Below are positions 9,174 to 17,710 of a stretch of DNA of 64,000 nt, one piece after another. Location: positions 362,066-426,065 of the forward strand of contig NZ_JAFFSU010000003.1 of assembly GCF_017948455.1 (NCBI RefSeq), written 5' to 3'. The position numbers and the translations under genes were made by a program. This DNA comes from Streptomyces sp. GESEQ-4. Its GTDB lineage: Bacteria; Actinomycetota; Actinomycetes; Streptomycetales; Streptomycetaceae. The notes under the pieces were generated by a model that ran no database searches, was not told the origin of the DNA, and was given only the letters and a program-made list of their open reading frames with translations. Every line of letters starts with the position of its first letter. Within the stretch, counting starts at the first letter, position 1.

Positions 9174-11093
9174 ATGGAGCTGGCCTTCGGCTCGTGGCCG
9201 TCCCCGATCGACGCGGCCCTCGCCGCCGCGCACGACGGGCATCCCGAGTACGTCGGTTTCGTCGGCGACGAGGCCTGGTGGATCGAGCCCCGGCCCACGG
9301 AGGGCGGTCGGCGCACGCTCGTGAGGCGTCGTACCGACGGCATCGAGGAGTCGATGCTGCCCGCGCCGTGGAACGTGCGCAGTCGCGTCATCGAGTACGG
9401 CGGACAGCCCTGGGCCGGTGTCGCCGGACCGCTCGTCGTGTTCGTGAACTTCGCCGACCAGCGGCTGTACCGGTACGAGCCGGGCAGCGAACCGCGTCCG
9501 CTGACGCCGGCCGGACCGCGCTGGGCCGAGCCGCAGGTGCGCCTGGACGTCGGTGAAGTGTGGTGCGTGATGGAGGAGTTCACCGGCGACGCGCCCACCG
9601 ACGTACGCCGGGTGCTCGCCGCGGTGCCGCTGGACGGCTCGGCGGCCGAGGACCGGGACGCCGTACGCGAACTGACCGACGACCGGCACCGGTTCGTGAC
9701 CGGGCCACGGATCTCGCCCGACGGGCGGCGTGCGGCCTGGCTCGCCTGGGACCATCCGCGGATGCCGTGGGACGGCACGGAACTCGTCGTCGCCGACGTG
9801 GACGGTGTCTTCCGTGCGGCGCGCACCGTCGCCGGCGGGCCCGGGGAGTCCATCGCGCAGGTGGACTGGGCGCCCGACGGCTCCCTGCTGTACGCGAGCG
9901 ACCGCTCCGGCTGGTGGAACCTCTACCGCGACGGCGTGCCCCTCTGTCCGCGCGAGGAGGAGTTCGGCGGGCCCCTGTGGAAGCTCGGCCACCGCTGGTT
10001 CGCCCCGTTGGAGAGCGGACTGATCGCCGTCGTGCACGGCCGCGGCGCCACCGCGCTCGGCATCCTCGACCCGGAGACGGGCGAGGTCGTCGACGCGGCG
10101 GGTCCCTGGACCGAGTTCGCGCCCACGCTCGCGGCGCACGGCGAGCGCATCGTCGCCGTCGGGGCGAGCCCGCGCACCGCGTACGAGGTGGTGGAACTGG
10201 ACGCCCGTACGGGCCGCGCCCGGGTGATCGGCGCAGCGCACCAGGACGCGGTCGACCCCGCCCACTACCCCGAACCGCACATCCGCACCTTCACCGGCCC
10301 GGCCGGACGCGAGATCCACGCGCACATCTACCCGCCCCACCACCCCCGCTGCGTCGCGCCCGGCGACGAGCTGCCGCCGTACATCGTCTGGGCGCACGGC
10401 GGGCCCACCAGCAGGGCACCGCTCGTGCTCGACCTGGCGATCGCCTACTTCACCTCGCGCGGCATCGGAGTCGCCGAGGTCAACTACGGCGGCTCGACCG
10501 GATACGGACGGGCGTACCGGGACCGGCTGCGTGAGCAGTGGGGCGTGGTCGACGTCGAGGACTGCGCGGCCGTCGCGCTGGCCCTCGCCGACGAGGGCAC
10601 CGCGGACCGGGACCGGCTCGCCGTGCGGGGCGGCAGCGCGGGCGGGTGGACGGCGGCGGCGTCGCTGGCCACGACCGATGTCTACGCCTGCGGCACGATC
10701 ATCTACCCGATCCTCGACCTGACCGGCTGGGGATCGGGGGAGACCCACGACTTCGAGTCCCAGTACCTGGAGTCGCTGGTCGGGCCGCTCGCCGAGGTGC
10801 CCGCGCGGTACGTGGAGCGCTCGCCCGCCGAGCACGCCGACCGGATCACCGCTCCCTTCCTGCTGTTGCAGGGCCTGGACGACGTGATCTGCCCGCCCGC
10901 ACAGTGCGAACGCTTCCTGGCCCGCATGAAAGGCCGACGCGTGCCGCACGCGTACATCACCTTCGAAGGGGAGGGACACGGATTCCGCCGGGCCGACACC
11001 ATGATCCGCGCCCTGGAGGCCGAACTCTCCTTGTACGCACAGGTCTTCGGACTGCACCCGCCCGGCCTCGACACCCTGGAGCTGACCAAGTGA
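9174..11093 (+). CDS. S9-family prolyl-oligopeptidase-like peptidase
   Basis: A 639-residue serine peptidase of the S9 (acylaminoacyl-peptidase/dipeptidyl-peptidase) type. Residues ~1-360 are a beta-propeller-like segment with WD-like repeats (PDGRRAAWLAWDHPRMPW, WAPDGSLLYASDRSG). The alpha/beta-hydrolase domain follows, with the oxyanion segment WAHGGPTS, nucleophile RGGSAGGW, acid residue in QGLDDVICPP and His in GEGHGFRR. No signal peptide is visible, so it is cytoplasmic. It starts 4 bp after the M20 gene and its stop overlaps the S66 gene, placing it in the middle of the peptidase operon. Confidence 0.93.
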   Translation: MELAFGSWPSPIDAALAAAHDGHPEYVGFVGDEAWWIEPRPTEGGRRTLVRRRTDGIEESMLPAPWNVRSRVIEYGGQPWAGVAGPLVVFVNFADQRLYRYEPGSEPRPLTPAGPRWAEPQVRLDVGEVWCVMEEFTGDAPTDVRRVLAAVPLDGSAAEDRDAVRELTDDRHRFVTGPRISPDGRRAAWLAWDHPRMPWDGTELVVADVDGVFRAARTVAGGPGESIAQVDWAPDGSLLYASDRSGWWNLYRDGVPLCPREEEFGGPLWKLGHRWFAPLESGLIAVVHGRGATALGILDPETGEVVDAAGPWTEFAPTLAAHGERIVAVGASPRTAYEVVELDARTGRARVIGAAHQDAVDPAHYPEPHIRTFTGPAGREIHAHIYPPHHPRCVAPGDELPPYIVWAHGGPTSRAPLVLDLAIAYFTSRGIGVAEVNYGGSTGYGRAYRDRLREQWGVVDVEDCAAVALALADEGTADRDRLAVRGGSAGGWTAAASLATTDVYACGTIIYPILDLTGWGSGETHDFESQYLESLVGPLAEVPARYVERSPAEHADRITAPFLLLQGLDDVICPPAQCERFLARMKGRRVPHAYITFEGEGHGFRRADTMIRALEAELSLYAQVFGLHPPGLDTLELTK

Positions 11094-12013
11094 AGCAGTT
11101 GGTACGTCCGTCCCGGCTGGCACCCGGCGCCCGCGTGGCCGTCGTCGCGCCCAGCGGACCCGTGGCCGAGGAACGACTGCAGGCCGGACTCGACGTGTTG
11201 CGCGGCTGGGACCTCGAACCGGTCGTCGCACCCCATGTCCTCGGCCGGCACGGCGAGTTGGACTACCTCGCGGGCACCGACGCGCAGCGGGCCGCCGATC
11301 TGCAGAACGCCTGGTGCGATCCGTCCGTCGACGCCGTGCTGTGCGCCCGCGGCGGCTACGGCGCGCTGCGGATGGTCAACCTGCTGGACTGGGACGCGAT
11401 GCGCGCGGCCGGGCCGAAGGTGTTCGTGGGCTTCAGCGACATCACCGCGCTGCACGAGGCGTTCGCCGTGCGGCTGGGGCTGGTCACGCTGTACGGGCCG
11501 ACGGCCGCGGGCGCCGACTTCACCAAGAACGCCCGGGCCCAGGAGCACCTGAGGGCGACCCTCCTCGCCCCCGAGACGGTCCGCATCATCGAGTCGCGGG
11601 GCAGCGCTCTGGTCCCCGGGCGGGCGCGTGGCGTCACCTACGGAGGCTGTCTCTGCCTCCTCGTGTCCGACCTCGGCTCACCCCACGCCCGCACCGACGC
11701 TCGCGGCGGACTGCTGATGATCGAGGACGTCGGCGAGCAGCCGTACCGGATCGACCGGATGCTGACCCAACTCCTGCGCGCGGAACGGCTCGACGGCGTC
11801 ACCGGGATCGCGCTCGGCTCGTGGAACGAATGCGGTGCCTACGACGCACTGCGCGCCGTGTTCGCCGACCGGCTCGGCGGACTGGGCATCCCGGTCATGG
11901 AGGAGTTCGGGTTCGGCCACTGTGACGGGGCGTTGACCATCCCCTTCGGACTGGAGGCCGAACTCGATGCCGACACCGGCACGTTGACGCTCGACGAACC
12001 CGCGCTGCGCTGA
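11090..12013 (+). CDS. S66-family LD-carboxypeptidase
   Basis: A 307-residue LdcA-like enzyme. Family features are APSGPV near the N-terminus, RGGYGALR, the nucleophile Ser in GFSDITALH, the Glu in EDVGEQPYRIDRML and the His in GFGHCDGALTIP. LdcA cleaves the L-D bond that releases the terminal D-Ala from tetrapeptides during peptidoglycan recycling; MccF-type relatives instead hydrolyse microcin C. Its GTG overlaps the S9 stop (GTGA). With the upstream D-aminopeptidase this favours a wall-peptide salvage operon. No signal peptide is seen, so it is cytoplasmic. Confidence 0.92.
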   Translation: MKQLVRPSRLAPGARVAVVAPSGPVAEERLQAGLDVLRGWDLEPVVAPHVLGRHGELDYLAGTDAQRAADLQNAWCDPSVDAVLCARGGYGALRMVNLLDWDAMRAAGPKVFVGFSDITALHEAFAVRLGLVTLYGPTAAGADFTKNARAQEHLRATLLAPETVRIIESRGSALVPGRARGVTYGGCLCLLVSDLGSPHARTDARGGLLMIEDVGEQPYRIDRMLTQLLRAERLDGVTGIALGSWNECGAYDALRAVFADRLGGLGIPVMEEFGFGHCDGALTIPFGLEAELDADTGTLTLDEPALR

Positions 12014-12090
12014 GCCGCCGCTACTGAATCTCCGTCAAGAATCACCCTTCACAGCGATTGACCTGCGCCTGACACGTGTCACACCATGAT

Positions 12091-12116
12091 TACCGACCAG
12101 TACCTACTGGTCGGTA
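12091..12116. promoter_or_regulatory. perfect 26-bp palindrome (TetR-type operator candidate)
   Basis: TACCGACCAGTA and TACTGGTCGGTA are exact reverse complements separated by CC. The site lies about 30 bp upstream of the S15-type hydrolase gene, downstream of a TTGACC sequence at 12058-12063 that could be a -35. A second palindrome, GACACGTGTC, lies at 12071-12080. The form matches operators of TetR-family repressors, but no TetR gene is adjacent. Confidence 0.65.
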
Positions 12117-12146
12117 TCCCGGGTTGTCCTCAGTGTGGAGGTCTCC

Positions 12147-13937
12147 GTGTCCCGACGTGTGCCCAGATCCCGCGTCCCGCTCGTCCTCGCTCTCGGCGCC
12201 GCCCTCACCGCACCCCTTGCACTCACCTCACCCGCCACCGCGACCGGCCGATACGGCCAGTACACCGTCACCGCACTGAAGTTCACCGTCCAGGCCGGTG
12301 GCCGCGCCTGCACCGTCGACGCCGATCTCTACCGTCCCGCCGGCGTGGACGCCGCCCACCCCGCACCCGCCGTGCTCGCCACCAACGGCTTCGGCGGCAG
12401 CAAGAACGACGGCTCGACCGACGCCATCGGCAAGGCGTTCGCCGAGCGCGGCTATGTCTCCCTGGTCTACTCGGGGCTCGGCTTCGGCCGGAGCGGCTGC
12501 CTCATCTCGCTGGACGACCCGGCCATCGACGGCGAGGCGGCCTCGCAGCTCGTCGACTTCCTGGCCGGGAAGCGGGCCGCCGACGACGGCACGAACGCCG
12601 ACTTCGTGACCCAGGACGGCCCCGGCGATCCCCGGGTCGGCATGATCGGCGGCTCCTACGGCGGCGCCATCCAGCTGGCGACGGCCGCCGTGGACCACCG
12701 GGTCGACGCACTCGTCCCGATGATCACCTGGAACGACCTCGCCTACTCCCTCGACCCGAACAACGCCGTCGGCAGCGGCAGCGTCCCCGGCGTCTTCAAA
12801 TGGCAGTGGACCAACGGCTTCTACCTCATAGGAGAGGGCCAGCCCCTGCTGGAGCCCAGCCTCGACCCGTCCCGGATCAACTCCCTCGCCTGTCTGCACT
12901 TCGTCACCAAGGCCTGCGACACCGTCCGCACCCTCAACTCCGGCAGCTACCCGGCCGACAAGACCGCCGACATGCTCGCCTACGCGCGCAGCGTGTCCCC
13001 GGTGTCGTACCTCAGCCGCGTCGAGGCGCCCACGCTGTTGGTCCAGGGGCAGGCCGACAGCCTCTTCAACCTCAACGAGGCGACGGCGACGTACAAGACG
13101 CTCAAAGCGCAGGGCACGTCCACCAAGATGATCTGGCAGTCCTGGGGGCACAGCGGCGGCCTCACCGATCCGGCGTCCGGCGAACTCAACCTGAGCCAGG
13201 GCAACCTGGACTCCTCCTACGTCGGCAAGCGGATCCTCGCCTGGTTCGACCGCTACCTCCACAAGCGGCGCGACGTCGACACGGGCCCGGCGTTCGCCTA
13301 CTACCGCGACTGGATCACCGACCCCGGCCGTACGTACGCCACGGCGGCCCAAGTGCCCGCGCTGGGCCGGAAGATGTACCTCTCCGGCGACGGCAAGCTC
13401 GTCGACAACCGGAAGAAGGTGGCGCGCGGCAGCCGTACGTACACCAACTGGCTGATCTCCACGAGCCATTCGGAGAGCTCGCTGACCGGGATCATCGGGC
13501 TGCCCGATCCGGCGCCGTACGACACACCGGGCACCTACCTGGGGTGGACCAGCGAGCCGCTGACCCGGACGGTCGATGTCGTGGGCGCGCCGAGGGCCAC
13601 GCTCAAGGTGGTCTCCCCGAAGGCCGAGCGGACGCAGGATTCGGGCAACGCCGCCGACAAGCTCGTCCTGTTCGCCAAGCTGTACGACGTCGCGCCCGAC
13701 GGCACCAAGACGCTGGTGCACCGGCTGGTCGCGCCGGTCCGTGTTCCCGACGTCACCAAGAGTTTCACCGTGACGCTGCCGGGGATCGTGCACCGGTACG
13801 AGAAGGGGCACCGGCTGCGGTTCGTGATCGCGGCGAGCGACGACGCGTACTTCGGGAACCGGGGGATCAAGCCGGTGACCGTGGTCAGCGCGCCTCACGA
13901 CACGGGGGTGCTGGAGCTGCCGGTGGCGAGCGGCTGA
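12147..13937 (+). CDS. secreted CocE/NonD or X-Pro dipeptidyl-peptidase (S15)-like hydrolase
   Basis: A 596-residue exported alpha/beta hydrolase. The N-terminus has an Arg-rich start then a hydrophobic core ending SPATAT, a Sec or Tat-like signal peptide. The fold shows an early NGFGGSKND loop, the nucleophile motif IGGSYGGA, an acid-loop region VQGQADSLF and the His in SWGHSGG. The last ~170 residues resemble the X-Pro_C/PepX_C beta-jelly-roll domain. The GTG at 12147 fits SD GGAGG (12137-12141) better than the in-frame GTG at 12135. It may cleave dipeptides from X-Pro peptides or hydrolyse esters. The palindrome upstream suggests tight repression. Confidence 0.87.
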   Translation: MSRRVPRSRVPLVLALGAALTAPLALTSPATATGRYGQYTVTALKFTVQAGGRACTVDADLYRPAGVDAAHPAPAVLATNGFGGSKNDGSTDAIGKAFAERGYVSLVYSGLGFGRSGCLISLDDPAIDGEAASQLVDFLAGKRAADDGTNADFVTQDGPGDPRVGMIGGSYGGAIQLATAAVDHRVDALVPMITWNDLAYSLDPNNAVGSGSVPGVFKWQWTNGFYLIGEGQPLLEPSLDPSRINSLACLHFVTKACDTVRTLNSGSYPADKTADMLAYARSVSPVSYLSRVEAPTLLVQGQADSLFNLNEATATYKTLKAQGTSTKMIWQSWGHSGGLTDPASGELNLSQGNLDSSYVGKRILAWFDRYLHKRRDVDTGPAFAYYRDWITDPGRTYATAAQVPALGRKMYLSGDGKLVDNRKKVARGSRTYTNWLISTSHSESSLTGIIGLPDPAPYDTPGTYLGWTSEPLTRTVDVVGAPRATLKVVSPKAERTQDSGNAADKLVLFAKLYDVAPDGTKTLVHRLVAPVRVPDVTKSFTVTLPGIVHRYEKGHRLRFVIAASDDAYFGNRGIKPVTVVSAPHDTGVLELPVASG

Positions 13938-13968
13938 GCGGATGCGGGGCCCGTCATAGGGTGGCGGG

Positions 13969-14520
13969 ATGCCGCACACCGCATCCCGCTATCTCGCCGA
14001 AGGCCCTCGTGTGGGCATACGCCACTTCACCTACGACGACGCCGCCGAGTTCAGCGCCCGCGCGCGGGAGAGCAAGGACCTGCACCATCCGTGGCTCTTC
14101 CCGCCGGACAGCCCACAGGCGTACACCGCCTACGCGGGCCGGCTGATCGAGGACCCCACCAAGGCGGGCTTCCTGGTCTGCGAGAGGGACGGCGGAGCCA
14201 TCGCCGGATTCATCAACATCAACAACATCGTCCAGGGCGCCTTCCTGAGCGGCGACCTCGGCTACGGCGCCTTCGCGCACGCGGCCGGGCGCGGGCTCAT
14301 GCGCGAAGGCCTCGACCTCGTCGTCGGCCACGCCTTCGGCCCGATGCGGCTGCACCGGCTCGAGATCAACGTCCAGCCCGCCAACACCGCGTCCATCGCG
14401 CTGGCCCGCGCCTGCGGCTTCCGCCGGGAGGGCTTCTCGCCGGACTTCCTCTACATCGACGGCGCCTGGCGGGACCACGAGCGCTGGGCCATCACCGCCG
14501 AGATGCGGGCATCCGGCTGA
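13969..14520 (+). CDS. GNAT-family N-acetyltransferase (RimJ/RimL-like)
   Basis: A 183-residue acetyltransferase. The GNAT core is visible: a beta strand AGFININNIV, the RimJ-type stretch AAGRGLMREGLDLVVGHAF, and the conserved LEINVQPANTASIALARACGFRREG, which includes the acetyl-CoA and acceptor elements. RimJ-like enzymes acetylate protein N-termini or small amines; the acceptor here is unknown. GGTGGCGGG lies directly before the ATG. It is convergent with the VOC gene, with only 19 bp between stops. Confidence 0.88.
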   Translation: MPHTASRYLAEGPRVGIRHFTYDDAAEFSARARESKDLHHPWLFPPDSPQAYTAYAGRLIEDPTKAGFLVCERDGGAIAGFININNIVQGAFLSGDLGYGAFAHAAGRGLMREGLDLVVGHAFGPMRLHRLEINVQPANTASIALARACGFRREGFSPDFLYIDGAWRDHERWAITAEMRASG

Positions 14521-14539
14521 CCATCGGCAGCGTGCGGTA

Positions 14540-14887
14540 TCAGGCGCGGCGGTCCACGTACTCGTAGATCGCGCCGTCCGGATGCATGACGATCATGTTG
14601 CGGCCCACCGGTGTCGTCACCGGGCCGGCGACGATGTGGGCGCCCAGGTCGGTGAGGACCTTGTGGGCCTCGTCGACGTCCGTGACGGCGATCGTCGCGG
14701 CGACCTTGCGCAGCACCTCCAGCTCCGACTCAGGCCCGCTCATCAGCAGGAAGCAGCCGACGGCGGCCACCTGGACGCCGGCGCGCTCGAAACGGAGGGC
14801 TCTGCCGCCCGCGAGGCGTTCGTAGAAGGGGACCGCGGTCTCCAGGTCGTCGACGCAGACGCGCAGCGTGGCTCCCAGAATGTCCAT
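14540..14887 (-). CDS. VOC-family (glyoxalase/bleomycin-resistance-like) protein
   Basis: A 115-residue single VOC domain starting MDILGATLRVCVDDLETAVPFYE, with the second half ending GRNMIVMHPDGAIYEYVD. Domains of this type usually bind a metal at paired beta-alpha-beta-beta-beta modules, as in glyoxalase I or extradiol dioxygenases. Here the HPDG segment and the Glu in EYVD could be ligands, but the substrate is unknown. A GTG at 14908 would add seven residues; the ATG at 14887 matches family starts better. Confidence 0.82.
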   Translation of the reverse strand: MDILGATLRVCVDDLETAVPFYERLAGGRALRFERAGVQVAAVGCFLLMSGPESELEVLRKVAATIAVTDVDEAHKVLTDLGAHIVAGPVTTPVGRNMIVMHPDGAIYEYVDRRA

Positions 14888-15026
14888 GCGTACGAGCCTA
14901 GTTGGCACGGCCGGGGCAGGGAGATCGTTTCGCTCGATCTCCCCGCCCCGGCCACCAAGTCAGCCCATGGCCTTGCGTACGGCCCCCCGGGCGTTACGCG
15001 CACGGGCCCGCGGGTACCCGGCGGCC

Positions 15027-15557
15027 ATGGACCGCTTGGATCATCTGGAGCATTTGGACAAGGCGCTGGTCGACGAACTGGCGCAGGTGGCGCGCGAGAC
15101 CGTACGCGACGAACTGCGTCAGCAGACCCGCAAGCAGCGCCGCACGGCCGTCCTGTACGCCGCGTCCGGCGCCGTCGCCCTCTACGCGGGCGCGGCCCTC
15201 GCGCTCGCGGTGGGCCTGGCCCTCGCCATCGGACTGCCCGACTGGGCCGCCGCGCTGATCACCGCGGTGATCCTGGGCGTCGTGGCCTATGTGCTGCGTG
15301 GCTCCGCCCGGCCGTCCGCGACCCGGCCGACGCCGGAGCGCGAGGCCGAACTCGTCGCGGAACGTGAACGCGCCCTCGGCGGCGTGCCGCCGGGCACCGC
15401 GGGCGCGCCGCCCTATCCGCCGGTGCCGCCCACCACGCCGGGCGGGCTCGGCGGGGCGGTCGGCGCACCGGCGACCGGCGTGCCGGGGGCCGGCATACCG
15501 CCCGCCGCGCCGCGCCCCGAGGACATCGACCCCGAGCAGCCGCACCACCGGGCGTGA
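15027..15557 (+). CDS. holin-X-like small membrane protein with Pro/Gly-rich tail
   Basis: A 176-residue protein. Residues 1-35 form a charged amphipathic helix (DELAQVARETVRDELRQQTRK), then two transmembrane helices (~38-60 and ~65-92), then a charged helix (PEREAELVAERERAL) and a Pro/Gly/Ala-rich tail of ~60 residues. This matches the actinobacterial holin-X/phage-holin superfamily annotation common in Streptomyces, where the proteins are chromosomal and not proven holins. ATG 15027 is chosen because upstream sequence is compositionally unlike a membrane protein. It is followed after 6 bp by the SDR gene, so the two are likely co-transcribed. Confidence 0.75.
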   Translation: MDRLDHLEHLDKALVDELAQVARETVRDELRQQTRKQRRTAVLYAASGAVALYAGAALALAVGLALAIGLPDWAAALITAVILGVVAYVLRGSARPSATRPTPEREAELVAERERALGGVPPGTAGAPPYPPVPPTTPGGLGGAVGAPATGVPGAGIPPAAPRPEDIDPEQPHHRA

Positions 15558-15563
15558 TGCGCG

Positions 15564-16610
15564 GTGCGTACGCCGTCGCGGATGCCGCTGTCGAAGGGCG
15601 GCAGGGCCGTCGTGGTCACCGGGGCCAGCGGCGGCGTGGGCCGGGCCACGGCTCTGGCCTTCGCCGCGCGGGGCGACCGGGTCGCCCTGCTGGCCCGGGG
15701 ACGCGAGGGCCTGGCCGCGGCGGCCGATGAGGTGCAGCGCGCCGGGGGCCAGGCCCTCGTCGTCCCCGTCGACATGGCCGACCCCAAGGCCGTGGAGGAC
15801 GCCGCCCAGCAGGTCGTCGACGCCTTCGGGCGCATCGACGTATGGGTCAACAACGCCTTCGCCGGCGTCTTCGCGCCGTTCACGGAGATCACCGCGGACG
15901 AGTTCCGGCGGGTGACCGAAGTGACGTATCTGGGCTGTGTGTTCGGCACACGGGCGGCGCTGCGGCACATGCTGCCGCAAAACCGGGGGACCATCGTGCA
16001 GGTCGGTTCCGCGCTCGCCTACCGGGGGATTCCGCTGCAGTCCGCGTACTGCGGCGCGAAGCACGCGATTCAGGGGTTCAACGAGTCGCTGCGGTGCGAG
16101 CTGCTGCACGAGCGGAGCCGGGTCCGTACCACGATGGTGCAGCTGCCCGCCGTCAACACCCCGCAGTTCGACTGGGTGTTGAGCCGGATGCCGGGGCGGG
16201 CGCGGCCCGTGCCGCCCGTGTATCAGCCGGAGGTGGCGGCGCGGGCGATCGTGCACGCGGCGGGGCACGGGCGTCGGCGGGAGTACTGGGTGGGGGGCTC
16301 CACGGTGGCCACGCTGGTCGCCAACGCGGTGGCGCCGGGGCTGCTGGACCGGTATCTGGCGCGGAGCGGGTTCGAGGCGCAGCGGGACGAGGGCGAGCAC
16401 CGCGACCCCGGCAACCTGTGGACCCCGGCCGACGGGCCGCACGGGCGGGACTTCGGGGCGCACGGGCGGTTCGACGCGGAGTCCCACGGGGACAGCCCGC
16501 AGGAATGGCTCTCCAGGCGTCGCGGCCGTATCGGTACGGCGCTCACCGCTGGCGCCGGGATCCTGGCGGCCCGCAAAGTGGCCCGCCTTGTCGCCGTCAG
16601 GCGACCCTGA
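15564..16610 (+). CDS. short-chain dehydrogenase/reductase with C-terminal extension
   Basis: A 348-residue SDR-family oxidoreductase. The cofactor motif VVVTGASGGVGRA (TGxxxGxG) lies near residue 15, followed by the NNAFAG motif, the catalytic Ser in VQVGSALAYRG and YCGAKHA (YxxxK). After ~245 residues there is a ~100-residue extension rich in charged residues ending in a predicted membrane-associating segment (IGTALTAGAGILAARK). The GTG at 15564 is used; ATG 15582 is an alternative. The stop overlaps the convergent enolase-family gene by 14 bp. The substrate is unknown. Confidence 0.87.
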   Translation: MRTPSRMPLSKGGRAVVVTGASGGVGRATALAFAARGDRVALLARGREGLAAAADEVQRAGGQALVVPVDMADPKAVEDAAQQVVDAFGRIDVWVNNAFAGVFAPFTEITADEFRRVTEVTYLGCVFGTRAALRHMLPQNRGTIVQVGSALAYRGIPLQSAYCGAKHAIQGFNESLRCELLHERSRVRTTMVQLPAVNTPQFDWVLSRMPGRARPVPPVYQPEVAARAIVHAAGHGRRREYWVGGSTVATLVANAVAPGLLDRYLARSGFEAQRDEGEHRDPGNLWTPADGPHGRDFGAHGRFDAESHGDSPQEWLSRRRGRIGTALTAGAGILAARKVARLVAVRRP

Positions 16611-17691
16611 ACTCCGCCACCTCGTCCGTCCGCAGCGTCAAGCCGTGACCCACCCCGCGCAGCGGTCGTACGGAGCCGCCCGTCGGGTCCAGCGCGCCGT
16701 CGAAGAACATGTCCTCGATGCGGACGTGGTCGTGGAACCACTCGATGTGGCGGAGGTTGGGGATCGCGGCGGCCGCGGCGGCGTGGGCGTGCGGGGCGCA
16801 GTGGGTGGAGACCTCCAGACCGTGGGCGTGGGCCAGGGCGGCGGCGCGAAGGAATTCCGTGAGGCCGCCGCAGCGGGTCGCGTCGACCTGGAGGCAGTCG
16901 ACCGCGCCGGCCGCGATCATGCGGGCGAAGTACGGTAGGTCGTAACCGTATTCGCCGGCGGTCACGTCACTCACCAGCGCGTCGCGGACCAGGCGCAGAC
17001 CGGTCAGGTCGTCGGAGGAGACGGGTTCCTCGAACCAGCCGACGCCGTGCTCGGCGAGCGCGTGGCCGACCCGGATCGCCTGCTTGCGGGTGTAGGCGCC
17101 GTTCGCGTCGACGTACAACTCGGCTTCCGGGCCGATCACTTGGCGGGCGGCGTGGACGCGGGCCAGGTCGCGGGTGACCGCCCGGCCCCAGCTCTCGCCG
17201 ATCTTGATCTTGACCCGCGGGATGTGCTGCCCATGCACCCAGCCGTTCAACTGGGCGGCCAGATGGGTGTCGTGGTACGTCGTGAAGCCGCCGCTGCCGT
17301 AGACCGGAACTCGCTCACGGGCGACGCCGAGGAGCCGGGCCAGCGGGAGTTCCAGGAGCCGGGCCTTGAGGTCCCACAGGGCGATGTCGACCGCGGAGAT
17401 CGCGCACGCGGCGATGCCGGGGCGTCCGGCGTTGCGCACGGAGCAGCACATCGCGGTGTGCACGGCGGGGATGTCCAGGGCGCTGCGGCCCTCGACCAGC
17501 GGAGCGAGGTGCCTGGTCAGGAAGGAGCCGACGGCCGCCGGTCCGTAGGTCCAGCCCGTGCCGGTCGCGTCGTCGGTCGTCACCTCGGCGATCACCACGG
17601 TCGTCGAGTCCCACGCCAGCGTGCCGTCGGCCTCGGGTCCGTCCGTCGGCACCGTGTACACCGACACCACGGGCCGGTGGAGTTTCATCAC
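16597..17691 (-). CDS. mandelate racemase/muconate-lactonizing (enolase superfamily) enzyme
   Basis: A 364-residue enolase-superfamily member. The N-terminal capping domain is followed by the barrel with the KIKIG (KxK) acid/base motif near residue 165, metal ligands in YVDANGAY, FEEPVSSDD and GEYGYDL, then LQVDATRCGG and a His-rich end-of-barrel segment STHCAPHAHA. This set suggests mandelate-racemase-subgroup chemistry: Mg2+-assisted proton abstraction alpha to a carboxylate, often a sugar-acid dehydratase. The precise substrate is not deducible. It lies 19 bp downstream of the F420 gene and is probably co-transcribed with it. Confidence 0.88.
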   Translation of the reverse strand: MMKLHRPVVSVYTVPTDGPEADGTLAWDSTTVVIAEVTTDDATGTGWTYGPAAVGSFLTRHLAPLVEGRSALDIPAVHTAMCCSVRNAGRPGIAACAISAVDIALWDLKARLLELPLARLLGVARERVPVYGSGGFTTYHDTHLAAQLNGWVHGQHIPRVKIKIGESWGRAVTRDLARVHAARQVIGPEAELYVDANGAYTRKQAIRVGHALAEHGVGWFEEPVSSDDLTGLRLVRDALVSDVTAGEYGYDLPYFARMIAAGAVDCLQVDATRCGGLTEFLRAAALAHAHGLEVSTHCAPHAHAAAAAAIPNLRHIEWFHDHVRIEDMFFDGALDPTGGSVRPLRGVGHGLTLRTDEVAEFRVA

Positions 17692-17710
17692 TGACTCGCC
17701 CCCGTACGGA

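Noticed and set aside
15027..15557. A phage remnant suggested by holin-like proteins (also 47662-49737)
   Set aside because: No other phage genes, integrase or att-like repeats are nearby; these families are ordinary Streptomyces chromosomal membrane proteins.
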